The notes: a model not told the origin generated them from the letters alone. 64,000 nucleotides of DNA from Burkholderia anthina (GCF_001547525.1 NZ_CM003768.1:1054001-1118000); one strand, 5' to 3'. Shown: positions 8,934 through 18,722, counted from the first letter of the stretch. Numbers and translations are program-made.

Positions 8934-9907
8934 GGACCGCGGACCTGTTCGCGCTCGGCGCCTTCGTCGTGATCCTCGCGGTGGGGCTCGGCCTGTCGGC
9001 GTTGCTGGACCGTGCGCGCCAGACGCCGGAGCAGCGCATTCGCGCGCGGATGCAGCGCATTGCGCCATCGCTGACGGGCCGGGCCGCCGGTGCGGCAGCC
9101 GGGGCCGGTGTCGCGCTGTTCAACCTGCCGCGCCGGCAGACCCGCGTGCGGGCATGGGTGCAGCGCTACGTGACGCGCGTGCGCGCGGTCGGCGGCGAGC
9201 GCGGGCTGCGGATCGTCGTCGCGAGCACGATCGCCGGCGCGATCGCGGGGATCGTCGTGGTGAAGCTCGTGGCGCTGCCGCGCGTGGTGCATCCGGCGAT
9301 TTACGTCGGACTGCCGCTGATCGCGATGCGCGCGAGCTATCGCGCGCTGGTCGAGCGCTTCCGGCTGCGCTTTCTGGAGGCGTTTCCCGACGCGATCGAC
9401 CTGATCGTGCGGGCGGTGCGCGCGGGCATTCCGGTCACGCAGGCGATCAGCACGGTCGGCGACAGCGCCGCCGAGCCGGTGCGCTCGACCTTCCGCACGA
9501 TGGGCGACAGCCTGCGCGTCGGCGCGGATCTGAAGGACGTGCTGACGCACGCGGCGGACCGGCTGATGATCGCGGATTTCTCGTTCTTCACCGTCTACCT
9601 GCTGCTGCAGCGCGAGACCGGCGGCAGCCTCGGCGAGACGCTCGACGAGTTGTCGAGCATCATCCGCACGCGCCGCGACATCCGCCTGAAGACGCGCGCG
9701 CTGACCGCCGAGGGGCGGATCACGACGAAGATCATCTCGGCGGTGCCGTTCGTGATGATCGGCGCGTTGTTCCTCGTGAACCGCGCATACGTGATGCTGC
9801 TGTTCGATACGCATGCCGGACGCGTGATGCTGACGATCGCCGCGACGCTGCTGACGATCGGACTGCTGACGATTCGCAAGATCTCGAAACTGGATACTGC
9901 ACGATGA
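8930..9907 (+). CDS. tadB: Tad inner-membrane platform protein TadB (325 aa)
   Basis: Polytopic GspF-type protein of the Tad inner-membrane platform, paired with TadC and CpaF. It has an N-terminal hydrophobic helix (LFALGAFVVILAVGLGLSAL), a pair of helices near residues 95-130, the cytoplasmic type II secretion F domain (FLEAFPDAIDLIVRAVRAG, TPVTQA-like helices, LLLQRETGGSLGETLDELS) and a C-terminal pair of helices. It starts by ATGA overlap with cpaF and ends by the same overlap with tadC, so translation is probably coupled. Confidence 0.94.
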   Translation: MRTADLFALGAFVVILAVGLGLSALLDRARQTPEQRIRARMQRIAPSLTGRAAGAAAGAGVALFNLPRRQTRVRAWVQRYVTRVRAVGGERGLRIVVASTIAGAIAGIVVVKLVALPRVVHPAIYVGLPLIAMRASYRALVERFRLRFLEAFPDAIDLIVRAVRAGIPVTQAISTVGDSAAEPVRSTFRTMGDSLRVGADLKDVLTHAADRLMIADFSFFTVYLLLQRETGGSLGETLDELSSIIRTRRDIRLKTRALTAEGRITTKIISAVPFVMIGALFLVNRAYVMLLFDTHAGRVMLTIAATLLTIGLLTIRKISKLDTAR

Positions 9908-10848
9908 CGATGTCGATGCTGGCCGCCCGCGGCCTCGAACTGTTGCTGCTGCTCGCGTGCGTCGCGGCGGCGCTCGCGACGCCGGGCGGCGGCACGCGCC
10001 GGCGCATCGCCATGCGCGTGCAGCAGGCCGCCGGACAGCGGTCGCCCGCGCTGGGCGCGGGGCGCCTGCAGCCGGGCGACGTGCGTCGTGACCTGACGCG
10101 GCGGCTCGCGCAGCTCGGCGAGCGGCTGCCCGTGCTCGATCCGATGCAGCGCGCGAAGCTCGCGCTGCAGCTGGCGCGCGCGGGCTTTCGCGAACGGCGC
10201 GCGGTGTCGTCGATGATCGGCATCAAGCTCAGTTGCGGCGTGTTGCTCGCCGGCGTCGCGATGGTGTTCAGCCCGTATATTCCGCGCTTCGGCGAATACT
10301 TCGTGATCCGGGCGGTGGCGATGGTCGCCGCGTTCGTGGTCGGCGTGATCGTGCCGGAATACGTGCTCGGCGCGATGATCCGGCGGCGCCGGCGGATCAT
10401 CGCCGCATGCTTTCCGGATGCGCTCGACCTGCTCGTGATCTGCACGATGGCCGGCAACAGCCTGGTATCGGGCGTGCGGCGCGTCGCGCGCGAACTCAGG
10501 CGCATCTGCCCGCCGCTCGCCGACGAGCTGACGGTGTGCGCGGACGAGCTGACGCTGAGCGGCAACGTGTCCGAAGCGCTCACGCATTTCGCGATCCGCG
10601 TCGACTTCGCGTCGGCGCGCTCGCTGGCCACGACGCTCACGCAATCGCAGCGGTTCGGCACGCCGATCACGCAGGCGCTGCGAACGCTGTCGCGCAGCGA
10701 GCGCACCGAGCAGATCGTCGCGCTCGAGGAGCAGGCCGCGAAGCTCGCGCCGAAGATCACGCTGCCGATGATGCTGTTCATCCTGCCGACGGTCGGCCTG
10801 ATCGCGGCAGGCCCGGCGGCCATCCGTTTGCTCGAGGTGTTCAAATGA
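9904..10848 (+). CDS. tadC: Tad inner-membrane platform protein TadC (314 aa)
   Basis: Second GspF-type platform protein. A hydrophobic N-terminus (LELLLLLACVAAALA) is followed by two helices around residues 100-155, the F domain beginning at CFPDALDLLVICTMAGNSLV and a C-terminal helix (LPMMLFILPTVGLIAAG). It overlaps tadB and tadD by four bases (ATGA) on each side. The longer open frame extending back into tadB is a shadow. Confidence 0.94.
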   Translation: MTMSMLAARGLELLLLLACVAAALATPGGGTRRRIAMRVQQAAGQRSPALGAGRLQPGDVRRDLTRRLAQLGERLPVLDPMQRAKLALQLARAGFRERRAVSSMIGIKLSCGVLLAGVAMVFSPYIPRFGEYFVIRAVAMVAAFVVGVIVPEYVLGAMIRRRRRIIAACFPDALDLLVICTMAGNSLVSGVRRVARELRRICPPLADELTVCADELTLSGNVSEALTHFAIRVDFASARSLATTLTQSQRFGTPITQALRTLSRSERTEQIVALEEQAAKLAPKITLPMMLFILPTVGLIAAGPAAIRLLEVFK

Positions 10849-11702
10849 CAGGCCCCGCGCTCCGTGCGTTCGCCTTCGCGGCCGTGCTGCCGCTGCTCGC
10901 CGGCGGCTGCGCGCCGGGTATCCAGACGCGGCCGGCGCTGTCGCACAAGAGCGACGACCCGCAGGCCGAATTGCGCATCGCCGACAGCGCGCTGGCCGGC
11001 GGCAACGTCGATCTCGCGTCGACGCTGTACGCGAAGGTGCTGGCGCGGCATCCCGATTCGCTCGCCGCGCAACTGGGGCTTGCCGACGTGAACTATCGCG
11101 CCGGCGATCTGGAGCGCGCGCGTATTCTGTACGAGCAGGCGCGGCAGCTTGCGCCGGCCGAACTCGGGCCGCAGGTCGGGCTCGCGCGCGTCGCGTTGCG
11201 ACAGCGGCGACTCGACGAGGCCGCGCGCCGCTATCGCGACTTGCTCGCCGCGCAGCCGAACCTGCCGCTCGCCGCCCAGGGGCTCGGCACCGTGCTTGAT
11301 CTTCAGGGCCGCCACGAGGACGCACAGGCCGTGTACCGCGAAGCGCTGCGCGCGCATCCGGACGCGCAGGGGCTGCGGGTCGACCTCGGGCTCTCGCTCG
11401 TGCTGGGCAATCGTCCGCGCGAAGGCGTGAACGTGCTGCTCGACGTGGCCGGGCTGCCCGATGCGCCGTGGCAGGCGCGCCAGAACCTCGCGTTCGCGTA
11501 CGGCGTGCTCGGCAACACCGATTCGGCGAAGAAGCTGCTGTCCGCGGACCTGCCCGCGTCGGCGGTGGCCGACAATCTGCGCGTGTACCAGGCGGTGCGT
11601 ACGCAGCTCGCGGCGCGCCCGCTCGCCGATGCGTCGCGGCCGTCGAAGGGCGCCGCGCTCGAGCCGCGCGCCGTGCCGCCTGCCGCGGGGGCCGCAAAAT
11701 GA
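10845..11702 (+). CDS. tadD: TPR lipoprotein TadD (285 aa)
   Basis: Outer-membrane-associated lipoprotein of the Tad system with a probable pilotin-like role for the secretin. The signal peptide ends in the lipobox LAGGC (Cys about residue 22). About six tetratricopeptide-like helical pairs follow from residue 40 (for example AQLGLADVNYRAGDLERARI and AQGLGTVLDLQGRHEDAQAV). The start overlaps the tadC stop and its own stop overlaps the tadE start, both as ATGA. Confidence 0.9.
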   Translation: MTGPALRAFAFAAVLPLLAGGCAPGIQTRPALSHKSDDPQAELRIADSALAGGNVDLASTLYAKVLARHPDSLAAQLGLADVNYRAGDLERARILYEQARQLAPAELGPQVGLARVALRQRRLDEAARRYRDLLAAQPNLPLAAQGLGTVLDLQGRHEDAQAVYREALRAHPDAQGLRVDLGLSLVLGNRPREGVNVLLDVAGLPDAPWQARQNLAFAYGVLGNTDSAKKLLSADLPASAVADNLRVYQAVRTQLAARPLADASRPSKGAALEPRAVPPAAGAAK

Positions 11703-12127
11703 CACGCGGGGCGACGGGCGCCCGCCACGCGCGCGGCGTCGTATCCCTCGAATTCGTATTGATGCTGCCGTTCCTGCTGATGGTGCTGATCGGCATCATC
11801 GACACGAGCCTGCTGCTGTGCGACAAGGCCGTGATCACGAACGCGAGCCGCGAAGCCGCACGGGCCGGCGTCGTGCTGCGCGTGCCGATGCTGACCCCGA
11901 CGCAGATCGCCAACGTCGCGCTGAGCTATACGCAGAACAGCCTGATCACCGGCGGCACGCCGACGACGCCGACCGTGACCGTGACGCAGGCGAACGGCAC
12001 GACGGCGGGCACCGCGCTGACGGTCACGGTGACCTACACGTATGCGGGGCTGGTGCTCGGTTCGGCGTTCAGCGCGCTGACCGGCCCCGTGACGATCTCG
12101 GCTACCTCGGTGATGCTCTATGAATGA
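11699..12127 (+). CDS. tadE: TadE-like pseudopilin (142 aa)
   Basis: Minor pilin-like protein processed by CpaA. The N-terminus ARGVVSLEFVLMLPFLL has the G-x4-E prepilin pattern followed by one transmembrane helix. The C-terminal 95 residues are a Thr-rich extracytoplasmic domain. Pfam-type TadE length and position fit. The start is the ATG of ATGA overlapping tadD, and the gene overlaps tadG by eight bases. Confidence 0.9.
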   Translation: MTRGATGARHARGVVSLEFVLMLPFLLMVLIGIIDTSLLLCDKAVITNASREAARAGVVLRVPMLTPTQIANVALSYTQNSLITGGTPTTPTVTVTQANGTTAGTALTVTVTYTYAGLVLGSAFSALTGPVTISATSVMLYE

Positions 12128-13160
12128 CGCGGCCGGCACGCGATGCATCGGCGCCGCGCGCGAACGCGGTTCCGTCGCGCTGTTCTTCCTGATGTTCCTG
12201 ATCCCGCTGCTGTCGTTCGGCGCGCTGGCGATCGACATCGCGTGGATCGCCACGGTGCGCAACCAGTTGCAGAATGCGGCGGACGCAGCCGCGCTCGCCG
12301 CGGCCGACGCGATGATGTCGCCGACCGGCGGGCCGCTGAACTGGTCGCAGGCCGCGCCGGCGGCGAACGGCGTGATCGCGCTGAATTCGGCGGCGGGCGC
12401 GCGGCTCGCGAGCGGCACCGTGACGACCGGCTACTGGAACGTGACGCGCACGCCCGCGTCGATGCAGCCGACCACGATCACGCCCGGCCCGTACGACGTG
12501 CCGGCGGTGCAGGTGACCGTGTCGCGCGCGCCGGGCATCAACGGCGGCTCGATTCCGCTGCTGCTCGGCGGTTTGCTCGGCATCCCCGGCGCATCCGGCG
12601 GCGCGACCGCGATCGCGGTGCTCGCCGCGCCGGGCGGCGTCGCGGCGGGCGGGCTTTTCCCGATCGCGATCGACCAGTGCGTGTACAACCAGTACTGGAA
12701 CGCGCAGACCAACCAGCCGCTGATCAATCCGCTCACGGGTCTGCCGTTCCAGTTTTCGATCACGAACGGCCAGACGTATGGCGCGCTGTGCATGGGCGGT
12801 CAGTGGACGTCGTTCCAGTCGACCGCGACCGACACGACGACGATGGGCGGCCTGATGGTGACCGGCAACCCGACGACGCTCAATATCGGCGACAGCATCT
12901 ATCTCGCGACCGGCGTGAAGGCGACGCTCTACACGTCGGTGCCGGTCGGCGCGACGGTCGTGCTGCCGGTCGTCACGCAGACGTCGAGCAGCACCTACGT
13001 GCCGATCGTCGCATTTGCCGCGTTCCACATCGACGTGTCGCTCGGCGGCACGTACAAGTACATCCAGGGGCACTTCGTCGCCGGGGTGAAGATGACCGGC
13101 GTCGCGACGGGCGTCGGGCCGTACTACGGCGTGTACGTGCCGCCGCGGCTTGCGTTGTGA
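12120..13160 (+). CDS. tadG: TadG-family putative pilus-associated protein (346 aa)
   Basis: The hydrophobic N-terminus (VALFFLMFLIPLLSFGALAI) and the motif QLQNAADAAALAAADAMM define the TadG/TadE_N group of envelope-spanning proteins that end Tad operons. It lacks the Glu+5 of true pseudopilins. The large C-terminal part is predicted extracytoplasmic and may anchor or tip the pilus. It begins eight bases inside tadE. Its 3' end overlaps by 37 bp the 3' end of the convergent GT87 gene. Confidence 0.88.
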   Translation: MNDAAGTRCIGAARERGSVALFFLMFLIPLLSFGALAIDIAWIATVRNQLQNAADAAALAAADAMMSPTGGPLNWSQAAPAANGVIALNSAAGARLASGTVTTGYWNVTRTPASMQPTTITPGPYDVPAVQVTVSRAPGINGGSIPLLLGGLLGIPGASGGATAIAVLAAPGGVAAGGLFPIAIDQCVYNQYWNAQTNQPLINPLTGLPFQFSITNGQTYGALCMGGQWTSFQSTATDTTTMGGLMVTGNPTTLNIGDSIYLATGVKATLYTSVPVGATVVLPVVTQTSSSTYVPIVAFAAFHIDVSLGGTYKYIQGHFVAGVKMTGVATGVGPYYGVYVPPRLAL

Positions 13161-14401
13161 CTGTTGCGAGCATCGTGGCGGGCGCGGCGCAGCAGCACCA
13201 GCAGCGCGAAGAGCGTCACGGCCGGGCCGATCTGCGGCAGTTGCAGCCACAGGTTCAGGTATTCGACGATCGGCAGCGCCCACATCAGCGCGATCGCGGC
13301 CTGTTCGCCGCGCAGCCAGCCGTCGCGCCAGCCGATCGACAGCATGCACGCGATCGCGATGGCGAGCCATGCGAGTTCGTAGTGCCACACGTACGGGTTC
13401 GCCACGAGCGTCGCGACCGCCAGTACGGCCGCACGCACGCGAGTGTCGCGCGACTGCATCCATACGATGCAAGCGGCGGAGATCGCGATCGCGGCGATGC
13501 ACGCATGCGCGGCGTACGCGGCGCCGAGCGGCACGTCCGCGAGACGAAACGCCGCGAACGGCGTGGGCGACGCGAGCCAGAACCCGACGCCATGCTCGAG
13601 GACGATCGAGCGGGCGATGCCGGCGCTGGCGACGAACAGGCGCGGCGACTCGACGCCGCAGACGAGCACGCTCGACGCGGCGAACGCGCCGGTCGCGAGC
13701 GCGGCCCACATGATCGTGCGCCATGCGCGCGCGGCGACCAGCACGAACGGGAACAGCAGCGCCAGCTGCGGCTTGACCGACAGCAGCGCGATGCAGAGGC
13801 CGGCATATATCGGCCGCCGATCGGCCCAGTAAACGGCCAGCGCCGCGCACGAGGCGGTCAGGAACGTGTTCTGCCCGAGCGTCGCGGTGACGAACACGCA
13901 TGGCGCGGCAACCAGCGCGAATGCGCCGGCGTGCGATGCGCCGGGTATCGTACGGAGGCCGGATACGCGCCACGCGGCGAGGCCGAGCATGAGCACGCCG
14001 AACGCGACGAACAGCGGATAAGCAAGCGCGAACGGCAGCAGCGCCAGCGGTGTCACGAGCAGCAGATACGTGGGCGGGTACAGCCACGGTGCGAAGACGT
14101 CGCGGGGAAGGTTCGGAAACAGCCCGGTCGTCAGCCGCGAGAATGCGGAAAAATCGTATGCGTGCGAGGGCGTGCCGTGCAGCATCACGTACGACGCGGA
14201 CCAGAACACCGAGAAGTCCGCCCCCGGGCGGGGTATGACGCCGCCGTTGCCGGACGCGTGACGAACGACCGCGATCCAGATCGACATGAACAGCGCGTAC
14301 GACACCAGCATCAGCGCGCTGTACAGGACGACGCGTCGCGACGTGAGCCACGCGACGACGGGCCGCGCCGTCGGCCGTGTCGATTGCCGGAGGATATCCA
14401 A
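13124..14401 (-). CDS. GT87-family membrane glycosyltransferase (DUF2029)
   Basis: Polytopic protein with about ten hydrophobic segments and the GT87 signatures PGADFSVFWSASYVML near the N-terminus and WLYPPTYLLLVTPLALLP. These enzymes use a polyprenyl-phosphate sugar to glycosylate an acceptor on the outer face of the inner membrane. The start is uncertain. TTG at 14401 follows the upstream GtrB-like gene by 16 bp, and ATG at 14311 would remove about 30 residues of basic N-terminus; neither has a good ribosome binding site. The frame also stays open into the end of the GtrB-like gene. It is co-directional with that gene, which would make the lipid-linked donor. Stop is TAG. Confidence 0.8.
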   Translation of the reverse strand: MDILRQSTRPTARPVVAWLTSRRVVLYSALMLVSYALFMSIWIAVVRHASGNGGVIPRPGADFSVFWSASYVMLHGTPSHAYDFSAFSRLTTGLFPNLPRDVFAPWLYPPTYLLLVTPLALLPFALAYPLFVAFGVLMLGLAAWRVSGLRTIPGASHAGAFALVAAPCVFVTATLGQNTFLTASCAALAVYWADRRPIYAGLCIALLSVKPQLALLFPFVLVAARAWRTIMWAALATGAFAASSVLVCGVESPRLFVASAGIARSIVLEHGVGFWLASPTPFAAFRLADVPLGAAYAAHACIAAIAISAACIVWMQSRDTRVRAAVLAVATLVANPYVWHYELAWLAIAIACMLSIGWRDGWLRGEQAAIALMWALPIVEYLNLWLQLPQIGPAVTLFALLVLLRRARHDARNSHNASRGGTYTP

Positions 14402-14417
14402 TTCACGTGGCCCGGGC

Positions 14418-15494
14418 TTACTTGAACGACGCCTTGCGAGCGGCGATGCCCGCGGCCGCCGGCGTCGCGCCCCGGCGACGTGCCGGGTGCGTGCGCTTGA
14501 GCGGGAACTGCAGCAGCTTCGATGCCGGTCGCGCGGCCGCATCGCGCTCGGCGCGGTAGCGCCGCCGCACGAGATAGACGGGGCGTTGCTTGGACTCGTG
14601 ATAGATGCGGCCGAGATATTCGCCGATCACGCCGATGCCGATCAACTGGATGCCGCCGACGAACAGCACGACGGAAATCAGCGACGGGTAGCCGTGCACC
14701 GGATTGCCGTACAGCAGCGTGCGCATCACGATGTACGCGCCGTAGACGAACGACAGCGCGGCGAACGCGAGGCCGACGTAGGTCCACACGCGCAGCGGCA
14801 CCGTGCTGAAGCTCGTGATGCCCTCGAGCGCGAAATTCCAGCGCCGCCAGCCGGAGAATTTCGAGCGGCCGCCGCTGCGCGGCGCACGCGTGTATTCGAC
14901 GATTTCGGTACGAAAGCCGACCCACGCGAAGAGCCCCTTCATGAAGCGCCGCCGCTCGGGCAGCGCGCGCAGCGCGTCGACGACTTCGCGGTCCATCAGC
15001 CGGAAATCGCCGACGTTCTCGGGCATCTCGACTTCGGAGAGCCGGTTGTGCACGCGGTAGTAGAGCGAGGCCGCCACGCGTTGCATCAGCGGATCGCACA
15101 TCCGGTCGGTGCGCTTCGCGGCGACGACCTCGGCGCCCGCGTGCCAGCGTTCGAGCATCGCGGGAATCAGCGCGGGCGGGTCCTGCAGGTCGGCATCGAT
15201 CAGGATCACGGCCGCGCCGGCCGCCTCGTCGATGCCGGCGGTGAGCGCCGCCTCCTTGCCGAAGCGGCGGGTGAGATCCACGACGTGCACGCGCGCGTCG
15301 CCGGCGGCGACCGAGAGCAGCCGGTCCAGCGTGCGATCGCGGCTGCCGTCGTTGACGCAGACGATCTCGAAGCGCACCGAGCCGACCGACTCCAGAACCG
15401 GCAGCGTTTCGGCAAAGAATGCGTCGATCGTTTCTTCTTCGTCGTGAAAAGGCACGACGAGCGATATCAGCGGCTTCCTGGCATGCGTCGACAC
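14418..15494 (-). CDS. GtrB-like polyprenyl-phosphate glycosyltransferase (358 aa)
   Basis: GT2 enzyme of the DPM1/GtrB type, which transfers a sugar from a nucleotide donor to undecaprenyl phosphate. It has the N-terminal core SLVVPFHDEEETI, VNDGSRDRT and the DxD region LIDADLQDPP, then GDFRLMDREVVDAL and RSKFSGWRRW. Two C-terminal helices (about 240-265 and 275-300) end in IGEYLGRIYHESKQRPVY, typical of GtrB. The start is GTG at 15494. A basic tail of about 40 residues follows the second helix. It is followed at once by the GT87 gene. No GtrA-type flippase is present in the window. Confidence 0.9.
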   Translation of the reverse strand: MSTHARKPLISLVVPFHDEEETIDAFFAETLPVLESVGSVRFEIVCVNDGSRDRTLDRLLSVAAGDARVHVVDLTRRFGKEAALTAGIDEAAGAAVILIDADLQDPPALIPAMLERWHAGAEVVAAKRTDRMCDPLMQRVAASLYYRVHNRLSEVEMPENVGDFRLMDREVVDALRALPERRRFMKGLFAWVGFRTEIVEYTRAPRSGGRSKFSGWRRWNFALEGITSFSTVPLRVWTYVGLAFAALSFVYGAYIVMRTLLYGNPVHGYPSLISVVLFVGGIQLIGIGVIGEYLGRIYHESKQRPVYLVRRRYRAERDAAARPASKLLQFPLKRTHPARRRGATPAAAGIAARKASFK

Positions 15495-15766
15495 GTTGCG
15501 GCCCCCGGAGAGATTCGGCCTGCGTTGCGCGGTAGGTTTCCGTTGTCGTTCGCCGGGCGGGCGTTACCCGATTCGGGCGTTATCCGATTCGGGGCGAAGG
15601 CGGTCCTGGCCAGCCTCCCCACCGTGGACGGGACGACATAGGGTTTAAGTATTGTACGAAGTATTCGGGATTCGACAAGGCGCGAATCGACGGCGAATCG
15701 TGCAGGGCGGGCCGGCTCGATCGGTTGACGATCTTCACCGGCCCGCGCGCGTCGAGCAACCGCCCG

Positions 15767-17584
15767 TCACTCCACCGTCACCGATTTCGCCAGATTCCTC
15801 GGCTTGTCGATATCCGCGCCCCGCAAGCACGCCGCGTGATACGCGAGCAACTGCAACGGCACGACGTGCAGAATCGGCGACAACAGCCCGTAGTAATCCG
15901 GCATCCGAAGCACCGACACGCCTTCGCCGTTGTCGATCCGCGTATCGGCATCCGCGAACACGTAGAGTTGCCCGCCGCGCGCGCGCACTTCCTGCATGTT
16001 CGACTTGAGCTTTTCGAGCAGCGCATCGTTCGGCGCGATCGTCGCAACGGGCATCGTATGCGTGACGAGCGCGAGCGGCCCGTGTTTCAGCTCGCCGGCC
16101 GGATACGCTTCCGCGTGGATATACGAGATCTCCTTCAGCTTCAACGCGCCTTCGAGCGCGATCGGGTAGTGCAGCCCGCGCCCGAGAAACAGCGCGTTTT
16201 CATGCTGCGAGAATTCCGCTGCCCAGCGCGCGATCTGCGGCTCCAGCCCGAGCACGTCTTCTAGTGCGCCAGGCAGGCGCCGCAACTGCAGCGCATAGCG
16301 CGCGAGCTGCGCGTCGTCGACGTAGCCGCGCAGCCGCCCGAGCGTCACGGCGAGGATGAACAGCGCGACGAGCTGCGTCGTGAACGCCTTGGTCGACGCG
16401 ACGCCGATCTCCGGGCCCGCTCGAGTCAGGAAGCGCAGGCCGGTCTGGCGCATCATCGCGCTGGTCGGCACGTTGCAGATCGCCAGCGTGTCGACGTGGC
16501 CGAGCGCCTGCGCGTACTTCAGCGCGGCGAGCGTGTCGGCGGTCTCGCCGGATTGCGACACGCTGACCACCAGCGTGTTCGGCGTCGCGAGCGCGTCGCT
16601 GTAGCGGTATTCGCTCGCGATCTCGACCTGCGCGGGGATGCGCGCGATCGTCTCGAGCCAGCGGCGTGCGGTCAGGCCCGAGTAGTGGCTCGTGCCGCAC
16701 GCGAGAATCAGCACGTTGTCGATCTGTTCGAACGCGCGCGCGGCGTCCGGGCCGAATACGGCGGGGTCGAACAGCCCGGCATCGGGAATGGTCGCGGCCA
16801 CGGCCTGCGGCTGCTCGAAGATCTCCTTCTGCATGAAGTGCCGGTACGGCCCGAGCTCGACCACGCCCTGCGTGGACGAAACGGTCTGGATCGCGCGTTC
16901 GATCGGCGCGCCGTTGCGATCGAGCACTCGTACGCCGCCCGGCGTCAGCTCGACGATGTCGCCTTCCTCGAGGAAGATGAAGCGGTCGGTGATGCCGGCG
17001 AGCGCGAGCGCGTCGGACGCGAGAAAGCATTCGCCGTCCTTCACGCCGACGACGAGCGGCGAGCCGGCCCGCGCGCCGATCAGCCGCTGCGGCTCGTGCT
17101 TGCTGAACACCGCGATCGCATACGCGCCGTGCAGTTGCGAGGTCGCGTCGCGCACGGCGGCGAGCAGGTCGCCGCGATACTTGCTGTGGATCAGGTGCGC
17201 GACCACCTCGGTGTCGGTCTGTCCGTCGAACTCGTAGTGTTCATCGGCCAGTTGCCTGCGCAACGTTTCGTGGTTCTCGATGATGCCGTTGTGTACCAGC
17301 GCGATCTCGTCGCGCGAGAAGATCGGATGCGCGTTGCAGGTGGCCGGCGCGCCGTGCGTCGCCCAGCGCGTGTGCGCGATGCCGGTGCTGCCGGCCAGGC
17401 CGGCGCTGCGCACGTGGGCGTCGAGGTCGGCGACGCGCGACACGCTGCGCTCGCGGCGTGCCTGGCCGTTGACGACGGTCGCCACCCCGCATGAATCGTA
17501 GCCGCGATATTCAAGGCGGCGCAAACCTTCGATCAGAATCGGGACGATGTCCCGTTGCGCGACCGCGCCGACGATGCCACACAT
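15767..17584 (-). CDS. glmS: Glucosamine-fructose-6-phosphate aminotransferase, isomerising (605 aa)
   Basis: Makes glucosamine-6-phosphate from fructose-6-phosphate and glutamine, the entry to UDP-GlcNAc. The start [10 protein letters not shown] exposes the catalytic Cys after Met removal, with AAGGAG just upstream. The glutaminase domain spans about 1-240 and two SIS sugar-isomerase domains follow ([29 protein letters not shown]). The C-terminus AKSVTVE is the family signature. The full length matches E. coli GlmS (609 aa). No ribozyme-like leader is seen. Its place at the end of a polysaccharide gene run suggests a dedicated copy feeding amino-sugar synthesis, with a housekeeping copy likely elsewhere; that is inference. 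Confidence 0.96.
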   Translation of the reverse strand: MCGIVGAVAQRDIVPILIEGLRRLEYRGYDSCGVATVVNGQARRERSVSRVADLDAHVRSAGLAGSTGIAHTRWATHGAPATCNAHPIFSRDEIALVHNGIIENHETLRRQLADEHYEFDGQTDTEVVAHLIHSKYRGDLLAAVRDATSQLHGAYAIAVFSKHEPQRLIGARAGSPLVVGVKDGECFLASDALALAGITDRFIFLEEGDIVELTPGGVRVLDRNGAPIERAIQTVSSTQGVVELGPYRHFMQKEIFEQPQAVAATIPDAGLFDPAVFGPDAARAFEQIDNVLILACGTSHYSGLTARRWLETIARIPAQVEIASEYRYSDALATPNTLVVSVSQSGETADTLAALKYAQALGHVDTLAICNVPTSAMMRQTGLRFLTRAGPEIGVASTKAFTTQLVALFILAVTLGRLRGYVDDAQLARYALQLRRLPGALEDVLGLEPQIARWAAEFSQHENALFLGRGLHYPIALEGALKLKEISYIHAEAYPAGELKHGPLALVTHTMPVATIAPNDALLEKLKSNMQEVRARGGQLYVFADADTRIDNGEGVSVLRMPDYYGLLSPILHVVPLQLLAYHAACLRGADIDKPRNLAKSVTVE

Positions 17585-17633
17585 GACACGTCTCCTTCCC
17601 TGTAGATTCCCCCGGACCGTGCGCACGCGTGGA

Positions 17634-18722
17634 TCAGCGTGACGCGGTCTCCGTTGTCGCCGCCGTCGTGAAGCCGCATTGAGCGGGCGCGACCGGGTCG
17701 GCCATCCGGCTTTCGAATGCCAGGTAAAGTGCTTCCTCCAGTACGTTCCAGTGTGCGCCGTGCCGGTACGGGCCCGATCGCGCATGCCAGCACGCGACCG
17801 TGTTCCTGTCGTTCATCTTGAGTGCGACCAGTGCGATCAAGCCCCATGGATAATCGGAGCCGGCGAGTTGCAGCCAAGTCTTGCCGTACTTCTGCATCCA
17901 CTGCGCGTAGATCGTGTCGTTCGATTGTTCGGGAACCTGAATGCCGGACAGCAGTGGAAAGATCTGCGCGACTTTCGCGGGGTAGAACGTCGTGTCGCTG
18001 ATGCGCTGCGTGCTCGCGCGAAAGCCGGACTGCGTGCCGCGCCAGAACACCTTCAGGATCGCGGACGCGAGCCGGTCGGCGCGCTGGCTCCACGGGCCGG
18101 CGTGCGTGGAGTCGGCATGCCGGACGTAGTACGCCGCGAGCGCCTGGAACGCGCTGTGCACCTCGACGTTGTCCATCAGCAGCGCGACGCGCAGCGTGGA
18201 CGAGATCTGATAGACGCCCGTGGGCTTGGCGAGCAGCGTGTCCAGATGCGCACTTGCGCGATTCAGGCTGAGCTCCCATGCGGCGGGCAGGCCGTCGGGC
18301 GGCGCGAAGCGGGCGAGCAGTTCGATCCAGGTCGCCATCATCGCGTCGTCGGCATCGGCTTCGGCGCATGCGCTGTACTGGCCGCTTTTCATGCAGTAGC
18401 GATCGAAGCCGCCGTCCGGACGCTGGCGCGGCAACAGCCACGCGATCCACGCGAGCGCGGCCTGATGGGCGTCGAGCCCGGCGTCGGCGGCGGCGAGCAG
18501 CGCCTTCGACGCGAAGTAAGGATCGATGCCGGCGCCGTTCAGGCGCACGGTGATCGCGCCGTCCGGGCGTTGGTAGAGCCCGTTGAGCTGGAGTTCGGCG
18601 GCGCTCGCGTGCGGCGCGACGCCGCACGCGGCGACACAGCATGCGACGCACCACAGGCGGCATAGCCGGGCGATGGCCGTCACGCGTGCGCGTGCGGCCG
18701 GGAACAGCGCGGGCCGGTTCAT
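17634..18722 (-). CDS. Secreted toroid-like protein of the exopolysaccharide cluster, function unknown (362 aa)
   Basis: Not assigned to a named family with confidence. A signal peptide of about 40 residues (two hydrophobic runs, [17 protein letters not shown]) is followed by an all-helical region. [15 protein letters not shown] and [20 protein letters not shown] resemble alpha/alpha-toroid proteins acting on polysaccharides (six-hairpin glycosidase or lyase folds). Two acidic patches (DADD and SNDTIYAQW) could be catalytic. The start is chosen at MNRPALF with AGGAG nine bases upstream; a longer frame into the neighbouring gene is rejected. It lies between the NodB-like gene and glmS, so trimming or binding of the secreted glycan is a fair guess. 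Confidence 0.72.
   Translation of the reverse strand: MNRPALFPAARARVTAIARLCRLWCVACCVAACGVAPHASAAELQLNGLYQRPDGAITVRLNGAGIDPYFASKALLAAADAGLDAHQAALAWIAWLLPRQRPDGGFDRYCMKSGQYSACAEADADDAMMATWIELLARFAPPDGLPAAWELSLNRASAHLDTLLAKPTGVYQISSTLRVALLMDNVEVHSAFQALAAYYVRHADSTHAGPWSQRADRLASAILKVFWRGTQSGFRASTQRISDTTFYPAKVAQIFPLLSGIQVPEQSNDTIYAQWMQKYGKTWLQLAGSDYPWGLIALVALKMNDRNTVACWHARSGPYRHGAHWNVLEEALYLAFESRMADPVAPAQCGFTTAATTETASR

Noticed and set aside
15707..15746. Inverted repeat GCGGGCCGG / CCGGCCCGC downstream of glmS
   Set aside because: Nine-base arms with a 22-base loop and no T tract; too weak to call a terminator in DNA this GC-rich.
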